Source: Paraspadella gotoi
Lineage: Eukaryota; Chaetognatha
Direction of reading: 5' to 3'
Length of the DNA stretch: 64,000 nt
NCBI GenBank assembly: GCA_051294375.1
Contig: CM119264.1
Coordinates: forward strand, 29,128,204-29,192,203
Shown piece after piece: positions 11,455 to 22,950 of this stretch. The translations under genes and the position numbers were made by a program. Position 1 is the stretch's first letter. Each line of letters begins with the position of its first letter. The notes under the pieces were generated by a model. That model worked only from the letters and a program-made list of their open reading frames with translations. It was not told the DNA's origin and did not search any database.

Positions 11455-11865
11455 AGATGAGAAAGACTTACAAAGGAAAAAAGATAAGAAAAAAGGAAAA
11501 GAAAGGAAAAAAGCGAAAAAAAAGGAAAAAAAGAATAAGAGAAAAATGGAAAAATGAAGAAAAAAGAAAAAAGAAGGAAAAAAAAGGAAAGAAAGTAAAG
11601 GAAAATGGAAAAAAAATGAAAGAAAGAAGAGAGACAAAAAAAAGGAAAAAAGAAAAAAAAGGAAAAAGAAAGGAAAGAAAGTAACGGAAAACGGAAAGAA
11701 AGAAAAGGAAAAATAAAGGAAAGAAAGTAAAAGAAAATGGAAAGAGAGAAATGGAAGAAGAGAGAGAAAAGAAAAGGAAAAAGGAAAAAAAAGGAAAGAA
11801 AGTAAAGGAAAATGATAAGAAAAAAGGAAAAAGAGAGAGAAAAGAAAAGGAAAAGAAAGGTAATG
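11455..11865. repeat. Polypurine GGAAAA/GAAAG tract
   Basis: About 400 bp almost free of pyrimidines on the plus strand, with repeating GGAAAAA and GAAAGAAAG words. Such tracts can form triplex DNA. Confidence 0.85.
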
Positions 11866-11934
11866 GGGTTGAGTGATGTTCCTCGTGGCGACGTGAGGAA
11901 TCAGGTGAAACGAAATGAGGTTCACGAAAAAGAC

Positions 11935-12130
11935 CAGGGGTGGTCATGCGGGGTGGTCGGAGTGTTGGGGTGGTCGGAGTTGTGGAGGTGGAGGTCGGAG
12001 TGGAGGTGGTCGGAGTTGTGGAGTTGATGAAGGCGGTCAGGATTATGTGGTGGTCGGGATTCTTGGGGTAGTCCGAGTCTTACGGGTTAGTCGGGGTGGT
12101 CAGTGTAGTGAATGTTTAGGGTGGTAGGGG
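11935..12130. repeat. G-rich minisatellite, GTGGTCGGAGT words
   Basis: About ten degenerate repeats of GGTGGTCGGAGT. The long frames in it reflect the repeat, not a protein. Confidence 0.7.
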
Positions 12131-12261
12131 TGATAACGAGAGGCTAGCGGGTCCTACGTCGAAGGGCGTTGGTTCGCTCCTCGTGGCGATGATGATTTTT
12201 GATGCTGGCTGTGGACGTGAGTCGATTCACTGGAAAACGGAAATGAGAAGCGTTGATTCGA

Positions 12262-12550
12262 AGGGGGGGTGGGCTGGGGATTTGGGGATTGGGGATTTGG
12301 GGATTTGGGTTTTTGAGCGATCCAGAGATTTGGGGTTTGTGGAGATTGGGGTTTTACAATTTGGGAATTTGCGGGATTTGGTGATTAGGGATTTGGGTAT
12401 TTGGGATTTGGTGATTTGGAGATTGGGGCATTCGGAGATGGATTGGGGATTTGGGGATTTAGGGATAGGGGATTTGGGGATTCGGGTTTAGGGAGTGGGG
12501 ATTGAGAATTTGGGGATTTGGGAATTGGGGTTTGGGGGAATGGGAGACCA
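12262..12550. repeat. GGGGATTT minisatellite
   Basis: Some 30 variants of GGGATTTGGGGATT on the plus strand. Repeated GGG/GGGG runs at short spacing give G-quadruplex potential. Confidence 0.8.
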
Positions 12551-13300
12551 GGAGAGGTCACAGGAGGATTGGGATGTGAAATCTAATTTTGTGATGATCT
12601 CTCACAAAATCTCACAAAATAATTTAAAAAGAAAAACAAACTGTTTCTTCCAAATAAAAATCAACTCCTGAAAATTTGACGCTTGTTCTTCAAAATATTG
12701 AGAGGCAAAGGTCAAGGTTGGGCTTGAAAATTAAATTGGTATTCCGTACCTTAAATATTTTAGTTAAAGATTGGATGAATATGTCAGCCACGGTCCCAAT
12801 TATTTTTTTCTCGGGTTCAACCGTTGGTCTCGATAGAATCAGGAGTCTTTATAACTATATATACATATATATACTTATATTTATAAATATAACTATATAA
12901 TATACTCGGTGCGCCGGTTAATTTACTAACTCGGTCCGATAATAATGGTATGATAGGATAATACTATTATTCTACCCCGGCCGTCGGCGCTGGCGCCTCG
13001 GCCTCCGCGTCCCTGACCCTAAACCATTCCACCGGTTCGCGACATTCCCAGCGAGCCTCCCGCTCAACCCTGACCCTAAACCGGGCCCCGATCCAAACCC
13101 GAACCCGAACTCGTTTCCTCGGCTCGCAAACATCACCAGTGAGCCACTTCCCGAGCCCTAACCCTCACCCTAGCCTCACCCCCTTATGTAACCATATCAT
13201 TTAAGTAAGTAGACAGAGATATATAATTAAAAAAAATAAAATTATTACATGCCTTTTCTTTATATTTAATCTTTCATTCGGTTTCGTTGTTTTAAGTAGT
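12551..13300. other. Unique DNA with CCCTAA-like words
   Basis: No gene seen. 13010-13180 is C-rich with scattered CCCTAA and ACCCGAAC words reminiscent of degenerate telomeric repeat. AT steps occur at 12858-12900. Confidence 0.4.
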
Positions 13301-13301
13301 T

Positions 13302-13408
13302 AGAGAAAGTTTGATTTGGAATGTGACAACGATTGGATTTGTTAATATAATATAATGTTTTATATTAATAAAACTAATCGTTGTCATATTCCAAATCAAA
13401 CTTTCTCT
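13302..13408. repeat. Near-perfect hairpin (33-bp arms)
   Basis: 13302-13334 and 13376-13408 are reverse complements with one mismatch. The spacer itself contains TTAATATAA/TTATATTAA, so the palindrome extends inward. It has the size of a very short MITE or a cruciform-forming element. No target duplication was identified. Confidence 0.8.
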
Positions 13409-13733
13409 GATTTTACTTTTTTATATTTTGATTTAGACATTTTATTTTTATTTCTAATTCCGTTTTGGATTTATTTCGAGGCGAGAGAAAATTGAAATCC
13501 TTTCGCCAAACAAATGAGCATCGAATTTTTTCTTTTTTTTTAAGTTTCCCATTTTAAATTAAAAAAAAAAATTATCCAATCTTTTAGTTGTTTTTTTTTT
13601 CGTATTTGAAATATCTCTTTTCAACTTTTTAAAAATCCCTTATCAATAAAAATAAATTATTAAAGTCTTATATTCCTCCTATTTATAATCTAATACGCAT
13701 TTTTCAATTTCAATGATTTTATTTTAGATATTC

Positions 13734-13764
<31 letters not shown>

Positions 13765-14930
13765 CATTTTCCTTTGATTCTTTTAATCTCAAGTTTCCCT
13801 TTCAGTCGAATTTTTCTCCTTCCCTTTTGTTTTTTTTTTCTATTTTTTGTTTCTCATTTCGTTTTGTTTGTCGCCGGAAAAAGAAAATTCGCGAAACTCA
13901 ATCGTCCTTTCGGCCATAAATCTATGATAAAGAAAAAAGAAACAGACGGAACGGGAAAAAAAAACGTCTCTCTCTCTCTCTCGTCATCTCTCATCGAAAC
14001 ATCTCTCGTCTCTCTCTCCTGCTCTCTCTCTCTCTCTGGCCTGCTCTCTCTCTCTCTTTCAATCGATCTAAGCCATTTTTGTCACACGTCTACGCATCGA
14101 GCTAATATCGAGTCGTGGACGCATTCACGCTCTCTGTTGAAACGATGCGTCGATTTAATGATATAGAATAAATATTTAAAAAATAGAAGAGAAAGAGGAT
14201 AGTTAATATTTACCACTTAGTTTAAGTTAAATAAGAAAAACTAGTAAAACGCAAATATTACCGACTGAAAATGTTGAATTTAGAGAACGAAATTTCAATG
14301 AGAGTGAGAAACAAAACAAAGAAGAGAAGGCGGCGACCAAAGCAGAAGACAAGAGACAGAGACAGAGAAAGACGGAAACAGAGATAAAAGAAAACATAGA
14401 CAGAAACAGACAGAGACAGAGACAGCGAAAGAAAAACCAAAACTCTCTTCGCATTTCAAAATATCGACAAATCATCTCAGTCAGTTATTTTTTTAAAATT
14501 CAGATCCCGAGGAGATTCTTAGAATTTAGACAAGATTTTTCTGCGATATTAAGAAACCTTAGGCATCAACATATTCTTTATAGGTATACACTATACTGTG
14601 TAGGTTAACAATACTATACAAATTCATAGCAGAAGCGGAAAAACAAGGTTCAACTTGGTAATTCAATAGTTTTCAATGTTTTGTTAACTACATTTTCCAT
14701 TATTTTGTTCGGTTAAGTTCTTATTATTAAATTTTGTTAAATTGTAAAATCTTGAAATTTTTGCCTTCTTTTGTATGTCATGTTGTACTTGTTTAACTAT
14801 ACATATAAAACATTTCCTACACATTCATTATTCCCTAGACCCCGTCTACTAAAAGTTTTTTTCCTAAAAAATGAACAAAAATTGTCTTCCTCTTGACTCT
14901 TCTTCCGCGATGGACACGCCCACAAACTTT
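13409..14930. other. AT-rich DNA with short simple repeats
   Basis: (TTTTC)n at 13730-13757, (CT)n at 13969-14060 and CAGAGA-rich DNA at 14350-14430. Otherwise I see no gene. Confidence 0.5.
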
Positions 14931-14935
14931 GCCCG

Positions 14936-15150
14936 CTCGGAATGGAAACTCTCGTTCGCTCCTACGTGCCCACACTCAGGACCATTAAGCTCCAACGCGC
15001 CCACACTATGGGCAATCTTACTCCTATGCGCCCACACTTACGGCCATTAAAATCCAACGCCCCGCCAATATGGATCATTTTACTACTATCGCTCTCAGTT
15101 ATTGCAATTTTGATCCAACGTGACCACACGTTTGACGCCCACGGGGTAAA
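14936..15150. repeat. Degenerate tandem repeat, about 55-60 bp
   Basis: Three to four imperfect units carrying GCCCACAC, then ATTAA and TCCAACG (for example at 14968, 15008 and 15023-15060). The unit spacing is irregular. Confidence 0.5.
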
Positions 15151-15369
15151 GCCGCTTCGCCCGAGAACCTTTTGCTCATTTTATCCGTCGCTCGGTGACA
15201 ATGGATTCAAAATAAACTAAAAAAACTTAGGCGATCCAAACCTAAACATCGCACGTCACGTGATGCTCTTCACTTATTCACAGCTTCGGGTCCGTAGACT
15301 TAAATCCCAAAGATCCTTTGGGACCAATTTTAAACCAAAACCAAACTTAATTCATTAATCTTCCCATTT

Positions 15370-15644
15370 ACACCTTTTCCTCTCCCCCAGCGCCCATCCC
15401 CCACGCGCGGACTCTCGATTCGTCACCGCTCGACCGTCAAGCGTCTCCCTCTACGAACGCGACCTCTCGTGGCGCGGGGGCGATCCATTGCCTCGCCCAC
15501 ATCGCCCCCTCCCAGCTTCGTCCCCGCCCGCCGCCGCGGCTTTAGCGCCTTTTCAAAATCGCGTCGCTCGTTTTCTCGTCGTCGAGCCTTCCGGAGCCGG
15601 GGACGTCTGTCTGTCTATTTGCTAAGCACTCAGTTCTCTCTCTG

Positions 15645-15680
<36 letters not shown>

Positions 15681-15800
15681 GTCTCTCTCTTGTCTCTTCC
15701 TCTCTCTCTCTCTCTTCTCTCCGTTCCTCTCTCTCTCTCCCGTCGCGTCCTCGTACGTTCCGTCGACGTCTCGACCTTCCGGACGAGCTGGAATGTCTGT
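15370..15800. promoter_or_regulatory. CpG-rich island
   Basis: GC- and CpG-dense unique sequence with CCGCCC and GCGCGG boxes, leading into (CT)n at 15640-15745. It resembles a promoter or 5' UTR of a plus-strand gene, but no start codon or splice site stands out. It could be an alternative promoter within an intron of the Ig gene. Confidence 0.35.
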
Positions 15801-16299
15801 CTATCTGTCTGTCGGCGTCGTTCTGTCTGTCTGTCTCTCAGTTGCGAGCCCCCCTATTTCTCCCACTCGCCGAACACACCTCAATAACACACTACCGGTC
15901 CCATTTCTCTCAACGCGCCCTCTACGATCATTAATAAACAAAGAGGCCGCCTCGTTCTCGCTTCGTTTTCGGCGTCGAATCACAGATTCTGCATTGGGCG
16001 TCCTTTTTTTTTTTTTTTTTTTGGAAAGAGAGGCGCCCAGCAGGCGAACCCTGGCGTAGGCCTTTCTCCCGCAGGGCGCGCAATCCATCTGCCCACACAG
16101 TTGGTCACCATGCCACAGCCCCAATAACACCGCACCACTCTACTCACATGCGCAGCCACAACAACACCCACCTAAGCCACTCACATGCCAGCCACATCTA
16201 AACCCACTCGCGCTTCATTTTTGAGATTGGCTCATCCTCTATATTCGGGCTGACATTTCTTTGTATTCCCCGAATGACCTTTGCCAACAAGACCGTTCT

Positions 16300-16357
16300 C
16301 TCTCTCTCTCTCTCTCCGCTCTCCTCTGCTTTCTTCTTCCTCCGTCTCCTCTCTCAT

Positions 16358-16391
<34 letters not shown>

Positions 16392-16501
16392 ACTCTTCTT
16401 TTTTTTTTTTCTATTTTTTTTTGCTCTCGCCTTTTCTCTATTTTTTCCCACACCAATGTTGATTTCGTTTTGCCTGTCGGTCCGGTTTATCTTTCTCTCT
16501 C

Positions 16502-16588
<87 letters not shown>

Positions 16589-16709
16589 CCGTTTTTAATC
16601 TAATGTTCTTAAAGTTTCCTCCGTCAACATCTTTTCTTTTTCTTTCTCAGAGAATTTCTCTCTCCTCTTTTACTCCACTCCTCTCGACTCAGACAAAGCC
16701 ACACCTTAA

Positions 16710-16796
<87 letters not shown>

Positions 16797-16805
16797 ATTT
16801 CTCTC

Positions 16806-16837
<32 letters not shown>

Positions 16838-16885
16838 TATTTTTCTTTCTCTCATTCTCTTCTCTCTCTCTCTCTTCTCTTCCAT

Positions 16886-16971
<86 letters not shown>

Positions 16972-16985
16972 TTGCGCCCTACTTT
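16300..16985. repeat. Compound (CT)n array
   Basis: Nearly 700 bp dominated by CT dinucleotides with short TTCT and CCTC breaks. It produces long serine-leucine frames on plus and Arg-Glu frames on minus that are not genes. Confidence 0.9.
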
Positions 16986-17411
16986 CCTCCGGTTTTTTAT
17001 TTCTTTTAATTCCTCGTCGCTCCCGCGTGTTGAGCTTTTCAAATCGGATTTCTTAGAAATCCTAACGAGTCTCTCTTCTTTCCTCGCCTCCTTTTTTTTC
17101 TCCCTTCGTTTCTTGTTTCTCCTTTTTTCCTTTTTTTTTCTTCTTTATTTCCTTCCTCCTTTTCGGTTTAACTTTTTTACGTCTTTTTTTTCTAATTTCA
17201 TTTTTACTATTTTCATATTATTTTTTAAACTATCTCTTCCAATGTACACTATGTTTCCTATTAATTAACTCATCTATTTGTTCATATTTACTATTTATTG
17301 CATCTTTCTTTCGCCGTTTATACTATCGTCTTTTACTATTTCTCCCATCTTTACTTTCTTCCCTCACGCTTTTCCTCAAACTTTCTCCAGAGAGCTTTTC
17401 TAGTTCCTGTG

Positions 17412-17535
<124 letters not shown>

Positions 17536-17899
17536 ATTCGGTTATTTTTCTTCTCAGTTTAAGTAAAAAAAAAGCATCATTTCGCCGATAAATAAACAAA
17601 TAGGAATCCTCATGAAAAGTAAACAATCGCCGAGAAAAATACAAATACTAAATACAAATACCACAGCCACCGTCACATTCATGTTAACCGCCTTTTTTAG
17701 TTAATAGTTTTCAAGTTAAAAGTTCAATGTTACATGTTTTCATTCGACTTCGTCCGTTCTTTTACATTCTTTATGCATTTCCCAGGCCACGGCCTCCAGT
17801 CTCGTCGAACAATAGTCGGCTCCCTCAAACATCCGGTTTACGTGAATCGCTTCGACAAAAACTCTTTTTATTCTACGTCGTCGTGACCATCTGCTTCTC

Positions 17900-18300
17900 T
17901 CTTTGACCAGATCCGGGAGTCGGAAGCGACTTCCGGGTTCGCATCCTGGACGCGGAAGCAACTTCCGCTTTTGCATACCGAATTCAGTCGTGAATTCTCC
18001 CTTGGCTTCGAATTCTAATTACACTTACTATTTCACATTTGCATAGTTATACCCTAGGAACCAATCTGATTTTGCCCGGCGACGCCCTTATTCACATCCG
18101 GTTTTCCATGGCCACGTTTCATTCCACTTCCGGGTCGCGACTTCCGGTTTTAATTCTAACTTCCGGTCAAAATTTCCGGTTCCCTTCCTCTTTTGTGTCA
18201 TCAGTTTTTGTCGCCTCCATTCTTTCGGCTCCAACTTCCGGCGTCTCTGCTCCTACTACCGAAGTCTCGGCCAATTTTCCGGCATCTCTGACGGCGAAGT
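17900..18300. promoter_or_regulatory. Cluster of ACTTCCGG (ETS-type) sites
   Basis: ACTTCCGG occurs at 17928, 18126, 18140, 18159 and 18234, with near matches at 17960, 18173 and 18276. CCGGAAGT is the consensus of ETS factors such as GABPA and ELK. The spacing is irregular, so it is either a homotypic enhancer or a degenerate minisatellite. It lies inside an intron of the Ig gene. Confidence 0.45.
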
Positions 18301-18800
18301 CGTTAGAACGCGGGTCTGTGGAAGAAGTGGTACTTGGATTCGAGGATGGGCTTAACGCAATTACGACTTACTATTCAGATTACGTATCATTCGTTTAAAA
18401 TCTATGAAAAACAATCAGGGTCAAGCTATTTTATTATCTAGTAAGAGGGATGAAGGCAATAACCGACTATCGTCTGTCTAAAGTCATTAAGCAAGATAGA
18501 TTTTTGAATGAATGGCAATTTTTTATCTTACTTGTACCAAGTTTATAACTGTATTTTTTTTCAGCGAAAGAAAAAATTTATGGTCAACTTATCATCAAAA
18601 GTGCAAAATTTTCTCATCTCTTCAGCTTTGCTCGCGTTATCACTAGTAGAATATTCAATACGTTACTGATAAAGTTCCACACAAAATTAAATTATTCCAC
18701 ACAAAAAAACTGTTGCCAAACTCGTCGTTTTCACGCGCGCATCGATCTGCATGCGAGTTGCCTTTCGTACACGCAAAACCTGCGTGCGACGTTCTCAATT
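18301..18800. other. Unique AT-rich DNA
   Basis: I see no gene, repeat or RNA here up to the (CT)n-bounded gap at 18823. Confidence 0.4.
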
Positions 18801-19082
18801 GCTTCTTTCTCTCTCTCTCTCTNNNNNNNNNNNNNNNNNNNNNNNNNNNNNNNNNNNNNNNNNNNNNNNNNNNNNNNNNNNNNNNNNNNNNNNNNNNNNN
18901 NNNNNNNNNNNNNNNNNNNNNNNNNNNNNNNNNNNNNNNNNNNNNNNNNCTCGCGATTTTCCACCTCAACCTCCAAAACCATAAATCTTTTTTTTTTCGT
19001 TTCCCAGTTTTTTTCACCGACGTTTGATTACAAAAGAAAAAAAAAGAAAAGAGGAAATTCCTCGGGAGAATCGCTTCATCCT

Positions 19083-19335
19083 CAGCTGAAGGAGAGACGA
19101 CGTGAATTCGCCCCAGCTGCTCTTCAGCCACAGAGGCGCGTTGTGTGCGATAGCTAGCTCGTTTCAGCTGCAGCTCGCAAACTGCAGCGACGCAGCTGCG
19201 GAATTGCAGCAGTTCGCTAGCGGTAGCAGTGAAGCTGTCGCGTTGAAGCTGCAGCGTCATGGCTGCAGCTTTGCAGCTGTAAAGTTGCAGCAGTTCGCAA
19301 GCGGCAGATTTCAAGCTGCTCTTCAGCTTCACGGT
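19083..19335. repeat. Degenerate GCAGCT hexamer repeat / E-box cluster
   Basis: CAGCTG occurs at 19083, 19114, 19165, 19193 and 19274, mixed with many CTGCAG and GCAGCA words. TTGCAGCAGTTCGC recurs at 19204 and 19284, indicating an about 80-bp higher-order unit. Open frames on both strands follow from the repeat. Confidence 0.6.
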
Positions 19336-19439
19336 TCAATCGCATGAGACTCTGTGAGGCGATGAAGAAATTTGGAAAGTTAACGTCGGTTGCTTGACTG
19401 ACTGTTGATGACTGTTGATGGTTTTCGCGAGAGCGATAG

Positions 19440-19459
19440 AGAGAGAGAGAGGAACGGAG

Positions 19460-19495
<36 letters not shown>

Positions 19496-20420
19496 NNNNN
19501 NNNNNNNNNNNNNNNNNNNNNNNNNNNNNNNNNNNNNNNNNNNNNNNNNNNNNNNNNNNNNNNNNNNNNNNNNNNNNNNNNNNNNNNNNNNNNNNNNNNN
19601 NNNNNNNNNNNNNNNNNNNNNNNNNNNNNNNNNNNNNNNCTCTCTCTCTCAAATTCGTAGAATTAAATCGGAATTTTCCGTTAGCGACGCGGCCGCTCGG
19701 AAGGATGGGGAATTCCAAAAAAATAAAAAAAAAAGTTTTTATAAAATCATTAAAATTTGAAACTTTAGATTTTGGGAGTCGTGAAAAGAGGGGAAATAGT
19801 AAAACCTGGGAGGAAGTGATAAAAGTAGGAATAAGGGGAAGGTATTAAGAAAGATGAAATGGGGGGGAAGATAAAAAGGGGCAGGAGGAAAAGGGAAAAA
19901 AAGGCAAGTCGTTACGAAAACAACTAAGGATGATAAAAGGTTTTAGAGACAGAGAGAAAAAATGGAGGAAAGGAAAGAAATACGGAGGAAGAGAAGATAA
20001 TAATGGAGTCGANNNNNNNNNNNNNNNNNNNNNNNNNNNNNNNNNNNNNNNNNNNNNNNNNNNNNNNNNNNNNNNNNNNNNNNNNNNNNNNNNNNNNNNN
20101 NNNNNNNNNNNNNNNNNNNNNNNNNNNNNNNNNNNNNNNNNNNNNNNNNNNNNNNNNNNNNNNNNNNNNNNNNNNNNNNNNNNNNNNNNNNNNNNNNNNN
20201 NNNNNNAGAGAGAGAGGAAAGTGAAAAAAAAGAGACTATGAAGCGGTCGGCCCATTGAGAAAGGAAGAAAGAAAAGATAAAAATTTAAAGAAAGGAAAGA
20301 AAAAAAAAGAAAGAAAGGAAAGGGAAGAAAGAAAAGAGAAAGGAAAAGGCGGTCGAGCAGGGAAGAGATTGAAGTGATTTTCAATAGGAGGAAAGCAGAA
20401 GGGAAAAGGAAAAAGAAAAA
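19440..20420. repeat. Microsatellite and purine-rich block with two gaps
   Basis: (CT)n flanks the gap 19496-19639. GGAA/GAAAG-rich purine DNA runs from 19850 to 20420 around the gap 20013-20206. Confidence 0.7.
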
Positions 20421-20429
20421 GCAAGAAGA

Positions 20430-20605
20430 GAAATGTGGGGATGTGGATATAAAGGGATGTGGTTAGAGATTAGAAGACACTTCTGTGGGGAATAACCTGA
20501 GAAATGTCGGGATGTGGATATAAAGGGATGTGGGGAGAGAATAGGACCCACATCTCCCAGGAAAAAGAAGGGACATTTGGTGATAAATGGATAAGGGGAT
20601 GTGGA
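20430..20605. repeat. 73-bp tandem repeat, two copies plus
   Basis: GGGATGTGGATATAAAGGGA occurs at about 20437 and again at 20510. A partial third copy, GGGGATGTGGAGA, is near 20595. Confidence 0.7.
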
Positions 20606-21250
20606 GATCGAGAGAGGGACAAAAATTGGAAAGAGTGACGCGAAGGCAATTCGAAAGTTATGAATAAATCTTGACTCAGCGATCGAGAAGTTTTTTTTTT
20701 TTTTNNNNNNNNNNNNNNNNNNNNNNNNNNNNNNNNNNNNNNNNNNNNNNNNNNNNNNNNNNNNNNNNNNNNNNNNNNNNNNNNNNNNNNNNNNNNNNNN
20801 NNNNNNNNNNNNNNNNNNNNNNNNNNNNNNNNNNNNNNNNNNNNNCGACTGTAACGACACCTTGGGGAAGAGAGGGGGAGGAGGAGGAGAGGGAGGAGGA
20901 GGAAGAGGAGGAGGAAGAAGAGGAGGATAAAAATGATGGATAGAGAAGTGGGTTTTCAAGGAGCAGGAAAAGGGGAAAGGGAGAACAAGAATAAAACGAA
21001 AAAGAGGAAAGGAAAAAAAAAGGCAGGATAAGCTCTATGTGATGGTTAATTAACGACCTTTATGAATAACCAATTTCATTTTGTAAGTAAACCCTAACCT
21101 TGCATTTTTGCTGTTTTTTTTGTGTGTTCGGTTGCAAAATAACAGACTATTGTCGAAATCAATTTGAGCAACGACCAACTGTTGACAAAAAAGCTGAATC
21201 AACCCACTAATAGATAATTAATATACATATCGCATCGTTTTTCTCTCCGA

Positions 21251-21345
21251 AAAAAATCGACCAATCGTATTTATCCTCACCGCCAAAAATGGACCAATCA
21301 TATCGCTTTCTCACCGACGCCAAAAATCGACCAATCATATCCCAA
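21251..21345. promoter_or_regulatory. Three tandem ACCAAT boxes
   Basis: AAAAATCGACCAAT-type units place CCAAT at 21261, 21294 and 21331 (33 and 37 bp apart), each followed by CRTAT. CCAAT is the NF-Y box. A short tandem repeat is the simpler reading. Confidence 0.4.
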
Positions 21346-21569
21346 AGAAGTCGCCGACCTCAGACCAAAACATCGTCTCCAAGGAGACAGAGAAGCTTCT
21401 TCCATTATTTATTATCAACGAACGAATTTTTTTTTCTCTCTCGATTATTTATTNNNNNNNNNNNNNNNNNNNNNNNNNNNNNNNNNNNNNNNNNNNNNNN
21501 NNNNNNNNNNNNNNNNNNNNNNNNNNNNNNNNNNNNNNNNNNNNNNNNNNNNNNNNNNGAAGAAGTAGG

Positions 21570-21770
21570 AAGTGTTGATGAGGATGATGATGATGATGAT
21601 GACGATGATGATGACTATGATGATGATTATGATGATGATGATTATGATGATGCCACCTCAGACAGCTTTGAGAGCGAGCTAGTCCTTCGCTGGACGAATG
21701 CCTTTCAAGTCAAGTCAACTCAGGACGACGTCAACAAATAGAATGTCGACAACGACGACGACGACGACGA
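21570..21770. repeat. (GAT)n and (GAC)n triplet tracts
   Basis: Imperfect (GAT)n at 21582-21650 and (GAC)n at 21750-21775. The frame across them codes an acidic run followed by about 30 ordinary residues, but no other coding evidence was found. Confidence 0.75.
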
Positions 21771-21896
21771 CGACGTCAAACTCTCAAATTCAATTCCTTC
21801 GAGTTTCTGGGATCAAATTCGACTTAACTCGATGACGGAAGGAAATTAATTAAGGGGAGGGTGAGGTTCTCCATAAATTCATCGCGGAGATGCGCC

Positions 21897-22160
21897 GAGT
21901 CACGTGATTACGAGGCGAGAAAAGTCACGCGATGAAATCGGTTAGAAAGACACGTGATCTCGTCCGAGATCTAAGCCCAAAAAAATTCACGAGTTTCTGG
22001 GAAAAAAAGAAAAATGAATCAAGTCGAAAAAAAAAGTCATTCGTTCTAGCATTAAAACAAAAATTACATTATTCGAGTGAGAAAATCATGTTATGTCGGC
22101 AAAAACAGTCACGTGATGCCGATAGAAAAAGTCAGGTGATCCCGGAAAAGTCACGTGACT
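21897..22160. promoter_or_regulatory. Cluster of GTCACGTGA E-boxes
   Basis: CACGTG cores at 21901, 21951, 22110 and 22152, with one-base variants CACGCG (21926) and CAGGTG (22133), all in AGTCACGTGAT context. 22150-22159 is the perfect palindrome GTCACGTGAC, the CLEAR element bound by TFEB/MITF and also suited to USF. An intronic enhancer or a degenerate repeat is possible. Confidence 0.5.
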
Positions 22161-22276
22161 TCTCGAGCCTCGAGCGATGACATCAAGATTTCATGGATTG
22201 TCGTTGACGACACCTGAGTCGACGAGAAAGGCTTAGAGTTTGGGAAAGAAATGGAGAGGGTCCTTTTGACATCCAA

Positions 22277-22950
22277 TTTGGTGCAAAGAAATCTGAGCTT
22301 AAATCGAGGAAAATCTGGATTAAAATGAAAGGAAATCTGGATTTAACTGGAGACAAATCTGGATTTAACTGGAGGCAAATCTGGATTTAACTGGAGGAAA
22401 ATCTGGATATAACTGGAGGCAAATCTGGATTTATCTGGAGATAAATTTTGATTTAAGACACAATGAAAAATGGCGTAACGTTACTGTTCCGTGCATAAAA
22501 AAAATTGAAAATGAATTTGTCATATTGTTATTTAGATTAATTGACTAATTACAAACATATGATTCATATAAATTGAAGAAATGATGGGTAAAAAATATTC
22601 ATCTTGGTTTCGGTTAACTATTAAGTTATCGTTAAAATTTTGTTTTAATAATATTAATATTTTTTTTGCATTTATAAAAGCAATGGTCTAAAATTTTGTA
22701 AGCGTTTCGAGCTATATTGCTACATCTTTTTTACTATTTTTGATCTAGTTAGCTTTTTTGTTGATGGTCAAGGGTTATGGTCAGACACAGTAATGTCCAG
22801 TAGTGTATATCGCACATATTACCAAAAGTAATAATCAATTAATTTGGCTCAGAAACAATTTTAAAGGGACAAAATCAGCACGAGACAGTAACGCCACGTT
22901 ATTTTTCATTGTGTCTTAACTGAAGTCAAATCTGGATTTAAATTTTTAAA
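22277..22950. repeat. 22-bp minisatellite split by a transposon
   Basis: Units of AAATCTGGATTTAACTGGAG repeat about seven times from 22310 to 22452 and resume at 22920-22940. The interruption is the MITE at 22457-22915. Confidence 0.85.
22457..22915. mobile_element. 459-bp MITE with 38-bp inverted ends and TTAA duplication
   Basis: The left end GACACAATGAAAAATGGCGT and the right end ...TTTTTCATTGTGTC are inverted copies over 38 bp with six differences. TTAA flanks both sides (22453-22456 and 22916-22919). Removing the element and one TTAA restores a unit of the surrounding 22-bp minisatellite. The inside is AT-rich and non-coding. TTAA duplication points to piggyBac-like or Kolobok-like transposases acting in trans; the family is not resolved. 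Confidence 0.8.

Noticed and set aside
16261-17268. 335-residue open frame on plus
   Set aside because: Translation is Ser-Leu from (CT)n; the reverse strand gives Arg-Glu. Same applies to similar frames at 38028, 48738, 55566, 58424 and 62932.
17920-17965. tRNA-like T-arm (GGGTTCGCATCC)
   Set aside because: A five-pair T-stem can be drawn, but no matching acceptor stem, D-arm or anticodon arm lies upstream.
17740-17976. Minus-strand 78-residue frame with ordinary composition
   Set aside because: It looks somewhat protein-like, but has no donor, no family motif and overlaps the ACTTCCGG cluster; not supported as a gene.
19102-19347. 81-residue Ala/Gln-rich frame, and its minus-strand counterpart
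   Set aside because: Both follow from a GCAGCT hexamer repeat with an 80-bp higher-order unit.
21559-21741. Acidic frame ending in about 30 ordinary residues
   Set aside because: It begins in a gap and its acidic part is (GAT)n; no splice or start signal supports it.
22310-22452. CRISPR-like regular repeat
   Set aside because: Units are contiguous 22-bp tandem repeats without spacers, in a eukaryotic context; it is a minisatellite.
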